Source: Diorhabda sublineata
Taxonomy: Eukaryota > Arthropoda > Insecta > Coleoptera > Chrysomelidae
Length of the DNA: 64,000 nt
Assembly: GCF_026230105.1 (NCBI RefSeq)
Contig: NC_079476.1
Coordinates: 11,174,709-11,238,708, forward strand
Direction: 5' to 3'
Below the pieces are notes generated by a model. That model did no database searches. It was not told the origin of the DNA and saw only the letters and a program-made list of their open reading frames with translations. The translations under genes and the position numbers were made by a program. Each line of letters starts with the position of its first letter. The stretch's first letter is position 1. This document shows, one piece after another, positions 37,320 to 47,896 of the stretch.

Positions 37320-38140
37320 AAACTCATTTGTTCACTATATTTAGAAAGGACTGTTAACATATGGAATAAGAAATCAACCTTATATTTTAATGGAGTTTGA
37401 CAAATTACAAAAATTACTGGCTATCTAAGATATTATATATATAGAGGTCAGGCTTCATTACTTTTATACATCGTTACACGTTATGCTTATTTGCATATTT
37501 ATACATGAATTTAATTACTCATAAATTATTTATCTGTCAAGTGTCACGCTGTTCATAATGTTTTATTTCTTAGAATACCTTATGAAGTTCGTTTCCAATT
37601 CCCAGGCCCTATTTTATAATTCGGAGGATTTTTGGTTTTAAAGAAATACCGTTGATGTTTACTTAAACTCGATAGAAATCATTACTTGATTATTTCAACA
37701 TAGCTAGAGAATCTTTGTATGTATAAATTATAGAAAATCTATGGAACAAATGAGTTAGCCTCAATGGGGACTATATTGAAAAATATTTTGTTGAGCAGGC
37801 CAGCAGCGGAACGATGTATTAGGCCCTTGAAAATATAAAGAGAATTTTTAGAAATAGTTCATAGGGATATGAATAAGAATGTTATCAGTAATACAAAAAA
37901 TTTGAACAATTTTGTAAAAAAATCATAAATCTACTTTATAGATATAAATTCGAATAAAAAAATTGTATGGTTAAAACAAATTTTATTTTAATATTAATGG
38001 GTAGGTTTAATGCTGTTTAGGTTAGGTTCTAAGCCAGAATTTTTTTAATGCTCATTGAACAGAAAATATTTAGACAGCGAAATAGTGTTTTGAGATTTTA
38101 TTTATGAGAAAAACAATGCACTTAATTTCACACTTAACCT
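37320..38140. other. Intergenic, no feature seen
   Basis: AT-rich sequence with no recognisable coding or repeat structure. Confidence 0.45.
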
Positions 38141-38149
38141 AATCTACTA

Positions 38150-39160
38150 AGAAATTGACGTTCATGGGCACTCCACTATTGTTACTAGTATCTACTGGAC
38201 TAGGTTTTGACAATCACTTTTCACACAAATTCAAAAGACTAGGTGCGGAATGTGTCTTGATTGTTGAGAAGTTCCAACCAATCATTGTTTGTGTGTTTAT
38301 GAAGTCTTTCTTTGTGTCCCCAGCATTATTCTTTATCTCTTCTTGGACTACTTTTATATGGAGTTCCAATTGTTGATCTTGATTGCGGGCATACCACAGG
38401 GCGTTAACTATATTCCTTGGTATTCAGTTTTGGACACTTTGAAGGCAAGCATAATTGCTATAGCCATATAGTTGTAAATTATAAGTCCACACATGTATTT
38501 TAAAAGTGAGTCTTGAGCGTATTCCTAGTAACCAATATATATTTTTTATATTTTAGTTTCAGCTGCTTTGCTTTTTTTGATAGTTTGCTATCCATATGCA
38601 GTCCTGGACTGTTTCCGTTTCATATATAGTATATCAGTAAAGATGATATGGACAGATTTTACTTCATTGATTAAATCGTTAATCCACATTTCTATTTCTA
38701 TTTAGAATTCTTCTTTATGCACTGGTTTTTCTGGTTTGGGTATCATAATTATTTCAGCTATTCTCCACGTTATTGTTACTTATTGGAATCTGAACACTAC
38801 ATTTATGAAATTTGTGAGTTTTACAATGGCCTTTCTTGGTAATCGTTGAAATATTTCTCCTGTTATTAGCTCGTATCCCAGGACTTTTTTGGGATTAATG
38901 CTATTTTTATTAATTTTCATCACCTCTTTAGATGTATTTTTACATAGTCTCCACTATTTACTGCGTCATCTCTATCCCCAACATCGTCACTATCGACTTC
39001 ATTATTATTTATGTCAGTAATTTGGAACATTTTCTCTAAATATGAGGCAAACGCATTTTCCTTCTGTTTGTTCATCACGTGCACGAAATTCATCTTCCAT
39101 TGGAATCGACAAGATCTATTGAATTGGTATTTTTATACATGTATACAGTGAATAGTCAGT
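38150..39160 (-). pseudogene. jockey-type non-LTR retrotransposon remnant
   Basis: From high to low coordinate on the minus strand: a DDEFRARDEQTE-like block and EVMKINKNSINPKKVLGYEL with LITGEIFQRLP; then KAIVKLTNFINVVFRFQ, ITWRIAEIIMIPKPEKPVHK near 38,730-38,960, which is the jockey RT entry block (…W..A.IIMI.KPGK.P); then, after loss of the polymerase core, the C-terminal tail with AIAIMLAFKVSKTEYQGI and LWYARNQDQQLELHIKVVQE (38,300-38,480). Intact elements carry an SYRPISLL block and YADD between these; they are missing, so about two thirds of the RT is deleted. Stops are frequent. Confidence 0.75.
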
Positions 39161-39511
39161 AGTTTTTAAAGTGCTATAGATTTAGGTTTAAGATTAGTAT
39201 GATAAAAAAAATTAGAACCTCCTTCGGGCCAGGGTCATAAATTTCGGAAAGTAAGAGTTAACCTCTAATCTCTTGAATTATTTCCTAATATTTATCGAAA
39301 CGTATTACTTTTTTCCGTAAAAATAGCATGTTGCCTGTAACAATTTTTCACGAAACTTAAAATGCCAACATTTCAAATTCGAATTCGAATATATATGCAT
39401 TTCACACAAGATTATGTGAGATTTTGATTATACTCATTCTTAAATTGTAGGTTATTGTTTATCAATAATATATTTCCATCTTGAGTGCCTTGTTAATTTA
39501 AAAGATTTCAG

Positions 39512-40418
39512 GAATATTAGAATAAAAAGATAAATAAAATATCTAATAATAAACATCAATCATGAAATCATCAAGCAATTCTAAAGAAACTCCAAATTCG
39601 GAGAAATCGCATAGTCCGATGTGTATGCCCGATATACCTTTACCGACACCACCGCCTATGGCCAACATTATGATGACATCACGGTTTGATCTTCAAACGA
39701 GGGGAGGTTGTGGTTATAGAAGGATTTTAAGTTCAAGAAGTACAGAATTCAGATCGCCTTTGTTAGGTCGGTCAAGTTTTTCCCAGGTTCAAGATGTTAG
39801 AAGCCCTTTGCCATTAGTAAGAAAGTTCAACAGTAACACAGATAAACTTGCTTTATCGCCATTACCTAGGCATAAGAATTTTGAAGATCTTTCTGGCAAT
39901 ATAGATCATTATCTAGAGTTTAGTGCCCCTCAGTTGGATTTATCAAGAAGTAAATATCTGTCTAGAGACTCGGTTCTTTCTGAAGAATTTGAAGAAGTTC
40001 AAATGATTTCTAGAGAAATGTCTTCCAAATTTGAACAATGTGACGATAACATATCACCAGAATATCAAAGTATTTTTTACAATGATCATTATATGTCGGA
40101 CATTGATGAAAACGAAGAAATTAAAGAGTTTATTTGTGGTTATAAAACTCCCGAAAGAAGACATTCGGACAATTGTGAAAAAAGTTCCGTAAAAAGTGAA
40201 AAGACATTCAGTACAAACACTCTACCATCGATGAGCTCTTTGCGGACTAGTAAGAAGGTAGGATTTGGTCAAACTAGTACGTTGGGTAGCGCAAGCTCTT
40301 TAAAAAGTTCAGATTATTACATGTGCAGTCCGGTGACAATGGGATGGACAGAACAATTCGAACAAAAAAGTGTCTTCAAGAGTCCACAGAGAACAATTAT
40401 TAAATTAGCAAAAGTCAG
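39512..40418 (+). CDS. First coding exon of an unrecognised disordered host protein
   Basis: The exon starts after a good acceptor (TTTCAG at 39,506-39,511), has a 50 bp untranslated leader, an ATG at 39,562 and 285 codons with no stop up to a donor (CAG|GTTAGT at 40,419, phase 2). The product is Ser/Pro-rich and probably disordered: a Pro tract IPLPTPPP near residues 25-32, many SP/TP sites (SPLPL, YKTPERR near residue 195, FKSPQRT near residue 275), and an acidic stretch around 175-190. Codon use and lack of stops are unlike the flanking mobile debris, and this looks like a host regulatory or scaffold protein N terminus. No later exon can be recognised before the BTBD9-like gene; the rest may lie in long introns or outside the window. 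Function unknown. Confidence 0.65.
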
Positions 40419-40439
40419 GTTAGTGATATTTATTTCTTA

Positions 40440-42400
40440 GTTGTAACAATTCATTTTGATTCATATCAATTTCTAATATTTCTAAATTTAAATTCTTCAT
40501 CTATAATTTCATCGTAATTGTAGGGGTTTATGCAACTATGGAAATCGCTAGTAATTTGCCCCGGCCTCACATAGGTTATAGAGATTATGACCACATGTAC
40601 TTCTCGTACGGTTGAATCAGCTTGATGCGTGAAATATGTGAAATAGATTTTCAACAGTAACTGAATCATTTCAATATAGATATTAACAGAAAAACATATT
40701 AAAATATCTTTTTATATACAACAGCATCTAAACAGCTTTTTAAAAGAAAAATAATAATTGTACCTCCTCGAAAGGGGGAACTTTTTCTGAGATAAAATGC
40801 ATCCCAAACTAATTTTACATTTAATTCGTGGTTGTGTTGGTAATGGAAATCAAATCAAAACCTAATTTTGTGGTTTTAGTTAATCATATTGAAAGGAGAT
40901 ACTTTTATCTCAACCACTTCTGTATCTCAGTCTTATAGGTTATGGGTGAATAAAGAACCTTTTCTATTTGAATTTGCTTTATTAAGACTTCAATATGAAT
41001 GTTTGAATAATCGTTTCTCCAATATTAACGTTTATTATATAGCAATCATCGATGTTATTTCTTCTTATAAACTCAAGGTACAATTACCGATATTTTGGCA
41101 GTGATAATTTCCTTCCGGTGGGCATATAGGAAAAATTATTAGTATACATTTTATTGGTTTTTTGGAAACTAATTTTAAATCAAAAATTGAAATGATGTAA
41201 CTGTGTAACGAATCAAGATCTAAGAATAACATTGATTCTAATATTATCGATAAATGTGCCATTTTTTTCAATGTTTAGGTGATAGTATACGATTTTATTG
41301 AATTCCATTGACAATCGTATAATTTATTCCAAATATTCACTCCTTTCTTAAGATATTTGTACATTATCATCAACCATCTACTCATTCTACTCCCTACTCC
41401 TTCCGTTTCTTTGCAATTTCGTTTTTGGTCTTTTATTCTATTCTCTCTATTTCTATGTTCTTTTCATCTTCTCTTATTTTGTTTTGAATTATAATAATTA
41501 CTTCCAAGTCTACTGGACAATACAGTGTTGTAATTAAAAATTTAAGCGGGGTAATATTTCTCGAGTACCGCTATCGATTTATAATTTAGCTTTAGGATTT
41601 ATAGGTTCCTGAAGAATATCCCGAAATTACGTTAAATTCTACTTTCATCTCTTAAACTGATTTTCACCGTTGGTGTCAAATTCAACAAATTCCATTTCTT
41701 CATACTCGTTAAGGTAGGTCTACATCTGAGATAAATTCTTATGGAAAATTTTTTACGACGCACATGATTTATACGACAAGTGTAGACGTAATGACGCGCA
41801 CATTTCCTACGCAAATATTTTTGTCACACACAACGCACACTATTCGTTGACGGTTTTTTCACGAATGTCAAAGGATTTGTGACACATGTATATGTGGACG
41901 AACTAACTGCCATTACGCAAATTCACTATTTGTATCGGATGAGATTTCCAAGTTTGGTCTTTATTTCTTCTTTTTGTGTTCTCATCACTACCTAATAGCT
42001 GAATTAGATTTAAAGAAAAAATGTACCCTTTTGAATTATGAATCACATCATTACTAATTAGGCTAAACAACGGAGACGTTGTTGGATGAAGAATCGATAT
42101 GTAAATATAAATGAATATGGTGAAGAACATATAATAAATATATTATCCCTGGATTACAGTACTGGTCATTTTCCATCAAAATAACAACATCCGTTAGAAA
42201 TACATCATACAGACTCAGCAGCAGTGCTCAACGCATGATACAATTTACCACTACACATTTTTGCGCCGCATCGTCATGGCGTACAACAGAAGAATTTATG
42301 TCAGATGTGGACATTATTGGAAATAAAAATTTGAAGCAGCCGTACAATTATTATCTACATTATCACATTAGTTTAACTACGGTACTTCGGAAAACAAATT
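40440..42400. other. Probable intron / intergenic; weak mobile-element hints
   Basis: No exon is recognised. At 42,060-42,130 a peptide RRRCWMKNRYVNINEYGEEH faintly resembles the RRRxW-N...R-xxGE-H lead-in of PIF/Harbinger-associated proteins, but nothing downstream supports it. The less AT-rich stretch 41,740-42,320 may be a decayed element. Confidence 0.35.
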
Positions 42401-42439
42401 TGGAATAGATTGTATATTTGATTAGAAAAATCTTTTGTT

Positions 42440-43540
42440 ATTATTGACAGATTTTCAGAATGCTTTTGTGAAATTTCGCGACGTTGTAGACTTTGGTACT
42501 AATCTTGTGGAGCTTGATAAGATATTTTGTGGTGGAACCAATAATTGTCGATAAAAAATATTTCTTTCTATGCGAAATAGATTGAATAGGTATTGGTAAA
42601 AAAGGTAAATAAGGGTAATATTTTTTATTCCATAGTGAATTGATTAGTTTACTAATTATTGCGAACGTAAGGATAAGTATTAACTGGTTTGTTATTTGAA
42701 ATAAAATTTTCATAGTTATTTTGATTTGGGTTTTGAATATTTCTAAATCACGAATAATATAGTTTATTATTATTGTTATTAAATAAACTTTGGCGGAAGT
42801 TTTTATCATGTAATGACTCGTAAATTGTATGAAAATTTTCGAATTCGATGAGTTCTAAAGGAGTTGATTTTCTGAAATTCATATTATTTCCAAGTGTTTC
42901 ATCCTGTACAAGATAGATACTCTAAATCATGTCATCAACAAAATACAGTTATAATTCAGTTTTCAATTATTACCAAGTATTTAACTTTAGTCTATTACCG
43001 ACTATTTCGGCTTCCAATTTCTCTTAAATACATTCTATAATCATTCAAATCAACATCTTTAAATTTCTATAAGGCTCTACTAAATTCTCACATCTAATGA
43101 TAATTTTGACTATTATCGTTAAATATTTGTTGATTACAATTTGAAAAGACTCTAATTAATTATGGATGGAACCATATTTTCAATATTAATTTCTTAATGA
43201 AATATTACTGAGGACTCGCACTACATTATCAAGACTATTAATTGATTCACTGGTAAATATAATAATTTTCGATTTGTGCGAAAAATATTATCAATATTAT
43301 CAATATCTTTTTTGATATTGTCTTCTCGGACTCCTTGGTTTCTCTTCAGGAATCTACTAAATGCTTGCTTTAGTTGTTCATCCTCGAAAGGGTAGATAAA
43401 ATTCGCAATTAAAACTTTAAAATATTAAAATCGTTAAATTAAGTACTAAAGATTTGAACATTGTAAGAACCGGTATTGCTCGTATTAAAAATTTGATATT
43501 TTCACAACTTGCTCGAATCCTACTGACTGCGCCAGTTTTA
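42440..43540 (-). pseudogene. Gypsy-like LTR retrotransposon, decayed Gag region and primer-binding site
   Basis: On the minus strand TGGCGCAGTCA (43,534 down to 43,524), continuing AGTAGGATTCGAGC, is a typical tRNA-Ser-type primer-binding site of the 17.6/297-like Gypsy group. Downstream on that strand are decayed Gag-like pieces (PFEDEQLKQAFSRFLKR near 43,380; an Asn-rich NIQNPNQNNYENF stretch near 42,700) with many stops. The LTR should lie immediately on the high-coordinate side. No protease, RT or integrase follows below 42,440, so the copy is 3'-truncated. An open frame at 42,441-42,809 in another frame is not considered real. Confidence 0.5.
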
Positions 43541-43861
43541 TTTCTATCACCAATTAGTTTCTTTTCCTGTAATTCTTCATCCTAACCAAGAGTTACAACC
43601 ATATTAATAAAACTATCAATAAAAACTGTCTCCAGTAAAGTTCTTCATAATTTTACATTAACTATTGATAATATATTAACTAACATTATTGCCAATTATT
43701 TTTAATTAATCTGACATTTTCGTTAAAATCCACCAAAATCCCTACAAATATTAGTGAGATCGGGAATATCTAAATTCACCGTAAATAAGACTTAGAAGTA
43801 ATTTCATGTTTAAATATCACATATCATATATAAACCCTACACCAGCTGCATGTAATGACAA
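43535..43861 (-). repeat. Putative 5' LTR of the Gypsy-like element
   Basis: Placed by its position next to the primer-binding site and by a TGTCATTACATG start on the minus strand at 43,861 with a TATA-like TTTATATATGAT just after. The outer boundary is a guess; no second LTR was seen. Confidence 0.3.
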
Positions 43862-43869
43862 CATTCACC

Positions 43870-44460
43870 ACGTGATCGAACTGACAAATCGTGACTTGAC
43901 AAGATCTTATTTTACTGGCATGACTTTAGTCTTCAGCATCAGGATCCTCAAGCGGTAAAGAAGAGATCTGCGCTATCTAATGTAACGTACGTGAGCGTCT
44001 AACTGATCAACAGATCGACAGTAAGACAATCTAAAAGGACATTTATCATAATAAAAATGTGTTTCACATGAGAATTGTATATAGTATTCCGGTTTCATTG
44101 TCTTAGTTTTGATGATCTAGATTATAATCGTTATTTGTTACTTCTACTGCTATGTAAATACTTGTTGTTGTTGCAAAAAAGTAAATTTTGTGATAGAATA
44201 GACAAATTGTAAACTGATGTGTGAACCAAAGTAATGTTAGTACTTCATTTAAACTTTTCCATTACAGGTCGTCTTCAGAAAATTTTCAATACATTATGTT
44301 TATATGTGTTATATGGTTATGTTCATTTTGATATGGTGAACAGATTTACAGTATTGTTTTGAAGCTCTCGACGGACTACACTTTTGCAGACGTGACATAT
44401 GTACGAGGATACATTGAAAAATTCTTAGCCTACTATAGAACCAAACAGAATTTCAATGTC
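43870..44460. other. Intergenic, no feature seen
   Basis: Moderately AT-rich stretch with no clear coding pattern; it includes the 3' flank of the mariner pseudogene. Confidence 0.4.
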
Positions 44461-44471
44461 AAAATATTTAA

Positions 44472-45394
44472 TTACTCAACATATTCTCCTCTTAATTGGA
44501 TACATTTATTACAGCGAACCTGCAACATCTCTAGACCTTTAAAAAAATGTTTCTTCTTTTTCGGCAAACCAGACCCCCACAGCTTTTATTACCTCCTCGT
44601 TGGAAGAAAATTTACGACCTCTTAAACTTTTTTCACTTGAGGAAAGAGATGATAGTCGGACGGAGCCAAATCTGGTGAATAAGGGGAGTGCTCTAGTAAT
44701 TCAAACCCCAAATCACGAATTTTTTGCTTTTGCATGGCAACATAAGATTTGTGTGCAGGGGCGTTGCCCTGCAAAAATAAAACACCTTTGGATAGCTTTC
44801 CGCGTCTTTTCTCTTTAGTTTTTTCCCCTAGAGTGATCAGTGATGTCGAATAGTAATCTCCAGTTATTGTTCTACCCTTATTCAAACAATCAATCATGAT
44901 TACTCCATGGCAATCCCAAAAAATTGAACTAGGAACTTTTCCAGTAGATTTTTGGACACGAAACTTCTTAGGTCTTGGAGAACCAGAGTGTTGCCATTCC
45001 ATCGATTGTTGCTTTGCTTCTGGATCGTAGAAATATACCCAAGTCTCATCCATAGTAACAATTCGGCTTAAGAAGTCTACATCGTTTTCAAATCGAGCAC
45101 AGATCGAACGCGATGCTTCTACCCTTGTACGCTTTTGGTCAATATTCAAACATTTTGGGGTCTATTTTGCAGCAATTTTTCTCATGTCTAACTGCATCCG
45201 ATATTTTCGGGGACTGACACAGAAAATGGCCTTCCCTATCGGTCATCATCTTCTATTGAAAATTTGCCTCTGTTGAAGCTTGCAGTCCAATTTTTGACGG
45301 TCGCATACGAAGGACATTGATCACCAAGGGTATTAAGCATATCTTCGTAAATCTGCTCACCTCTTAACCCTTCTAAATACAGGTACTTGATCAT
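44472..45394 (-). pseudogene. mariner transposase pseudogene with internal deletion
   Basis: ATG at 45,394 (MIKYLYLEGLRGEQIYEDML) to a TAA at 44,472. Seen in order: first helix-turn-helix (QCPSYATVKNWTASFNRGK); GRPFSVSVPENI, after which about 40-45 residues of the second helix-turn-helix are missing; PKCLNIDQKRTRVEASRS; VTMDETWVYFYDPE with the first catalytic Asp; VLFLQGNAPAHKS, where the second catalytic Asp is replaced by Gly; YSPDLAPSDYHLF with the third Asp; and a C-terminal KFSSNEEVIKAV...CIQLRGEYVE. A 175-codon stretch is open. The deletion, Asp-to-Gly change and a frameshift near 44,630 make it inactive. It is a different mariner subfamily from the copy at 3.7-4.6 kb and better preserved. 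Confidence 0.9.
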
Positions 45395-45399
45395 GGCTC

Positions 45400-46215
45400 G
45401 ATACTCCTATTTTTCGATTTTCACAATTTCGGTGGATATATTTTTTCTTTTAATTTATTGCGTAACTCTGATTTACTTCTTTGACGTCAAAATTTACACT
45501 GACACTTCCAATAAGTTATTGTTCGTTGCTATGGTAACGCAATATTTTGTTTATGCATAGAATATTTTCATAATCATCTATTGTTGAGTTATTCGTATCT
45601 ATTACAGGAGGTGAAACTTTCGTCTCGTTACGTACTAAGAACATTAATATAAGAAATTTTTTTCATTTTTTTTGTTTTTCATTTTCTCTAATTCTTAACT
45701 AAGTACTAAGCATAATGTTCTTGTTACGTTTATATTTCCATTGTTTTTCCTTTTGTTTTAGACTTCATATCGTTAACGTTTACTTTGTGACATCTAACCT
45801 AACGACTGTCTTATTTTAAATAATAACCAAGAGAACACGAACTTAATTAGAACACTAATTAATAAAATGTCAACCAAAGGATTCATTTCAAAAAGTGCGG
45901 GAAAGTCACTTTCGATAGTTTCATGCAGGGTGTGTCATCACTGAAAAAATTTCGAAACTATAACCATTACATATTTCGCCTCACAACAATGTTGTAAATA
46001 TTTTCACAATACCAAAATATTTTTTTCTGCGCTCTATAAGGCACCTTGTATGTCATCGGTTTGTAGCTCATATAGCGGTTCTTTATGGAGAGTAAAAAAG
46101 TAAAAAAGCGTTAAAACACGTTTGATTTTGACATGACAGGACATAAACTGATTTGACTTTAATCAATAATCCGATTTGTCTTAATTTACTAGTAGCTTTC
46201 TATTATTTTATTATT
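45400..46215. other. Mariner 5' flank and intergenic sequence
   Basis: The first ~200 bp (with GTTGCTATGGTAACGC at about 45,526) is probably the untranslated 5' end of the mariner copy. Nothing else recognised. Confidence 0.35.
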
Positions 46216-46216
46216 A

Positions 46217-46917
46217 TTGTTAAGATCGAAAGTGAAGATTTCAAGTTTGAAATATGTACTCCTGAAGAAATCGTAGAAGAGCAAATGTGGTAACATTAAA
46301 TTTGTTTCCTGAAAGAAAACTATCTAAAAAATATAACACTTTTATGAAATATATTCTATTCTAAATTCTAAATTAAATACAACCTCAATTATAAATGATA
46401 ATGTAGATTTAAGTAAATATGCCAAATTAATAGCATTTCTGAAACGAACATCGGTTGGGTACAAACCAGTTCAAACATGAAATACATTTATATCAAACAT
46501 ATGCTCTGAGGTCGTTAAACACAAACAGCAACCACTTCTTCCTATCAAATAGAATTGGATAATATACAGAACAAGTTGCTGGTATAAACACCTTTTCGAA
46601 AATTTCATCGTTAATTGCGCAATATTTTAGTACTACCGCATTCAGAAGAATATACAGGTTATACTTTTCGACGTACTTCAGCGTCGCTTCTAATTGATTG
46701 GAAATTCTTTGTGGTTGCCAAAGGCTATGTAAGCAATTCTCTCAAAACTAAAATAAATTGTGTTTCACAAATTTTACAAGTAACGAATAACAGCAGTTTA
46801 TCAAACCAACCTTCATATGAGACCAATTTGACTGTTACAAATATTCACAACTTGAATGAAGCTTTATCTGGTAAAAAAACAGACACCAGGATGACTGGAT
46901 CGGATATTTACATATGA
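46217..46917 (+). pseudogene. Crypton-like tyrosine recombinase pseudogene
   Basis: Plus-strand pieces in order: TPEEIVEEQMW (46,258); TLNLFPERKLSKKYNTFMKY after a frameshift (46,295); LSKYAKLIAFLKRTSVGYKP (46,410); and an open stretch starting at 46,615 with EEYTGYTFRRTSASLLID and then WKFFVVAKGYVSNSLKTKIN. The last two blocks match the end of a tyrosine-recombinase domain (TGHTFRRT/SSA-LL, then GGWKS-TVAEGYI), where the H of HxxR is Tyr here, the Arg is kept, and the GG...K..GG loop between LLID and WK is deleted. The nucleophile would be the Tyr of GYV. Such genes occur in Crypton DNA transposons and related host-domesticated proteins. Stops upstream of 46,600 make it a pseudogene. Confidence 0.65.
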
Positions 46918-46924
46918 CAATCCA

Positions 46925-47670
46925 ACAATTTTTTTCGGTTTTCGATATTCATATTGCGAAGTGAAACAAAAATATACCATTTCTTATTTTTTCTTAATAT
47001 CGTTGTCTACAATTAACTTCCGATTCAATAATTATGAATTCGTTATTAATTGTAATTTACAGAAGGAGCATAATTAAAATATCTGGTATTTCTATTTGAA
47101 TTTTATTTTTTTGTATAGGGATTTAGAAAAAATAATGTATGCCACTTGTGTAAAAATTATCTTTTTTATTCTCATGGAATATTTTCGTGAAAAAAAGTTC
47201 CTCTTTATGCACTTGTTGCATAAATTACTATTAACAGCATTTTAAAAATTAGAGCTAAAAGTTATCCGTATGTAGCTTGCTGTATATAGTGTAATAATTT
47301 ATGGTTAAATTTATGTACAGAGAAATTTTGTTTGGCGTTTCTCATATGATTGGTAATTTTTTACCAACTAGTTTCAATTTACCTCTCCTTGGTAGCGCCG
47401 AAAAAATTTCTTAATTATACGTATACGTCTTTATATATCACTACCTTCCAATTAGTTTATTTTCAATATAGGACTTGGTTTGGAATATGTGAATAAAAAA
47501 TCATAAATGATCTCGTACAATTTGATTTTTTGAATTCTTCAAATAACAATGGCATAATAAATAGATATCCATTAAATCATATATAATAATTCAATTATAA
47601 TTATATAAATTAAAATGTACCAACAACAATTATCCGCATTATCACTAACGTTGTGAGTTGGGTAAAAACT
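46925..47670. other. Intergenic, no feature seen
   Basis: AT-rich, no recognisable structure. Confidence 0.5.
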
Positions 47671-47778
<108 letters not shown>

Positions 47779-47896
47779 TTATGAGTGTTTGATATAATAT
47801 CCTTATTTATCCACAAATTTGACTAATTATTTGATAAAACTCAGTATCTGTGTTTGGAATAATATTAAAAATATTGTCCTCTGTTCCAGTTGATTT

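Noticed and set aside
42060..42320. Possible PIF/Harbinger-associated protein piece (RRRCWMKNRYVNINEYGEEH)
   Set aside because: Only a single weak block; no DDE motifs or TIRs.
42441..42809. 122-codon minus-strand open frame
   Set aside because: Composition is Ile/Lys/Leu/Thr-heavy from AT-rich DNA; the Gag-like reading is in another frame.
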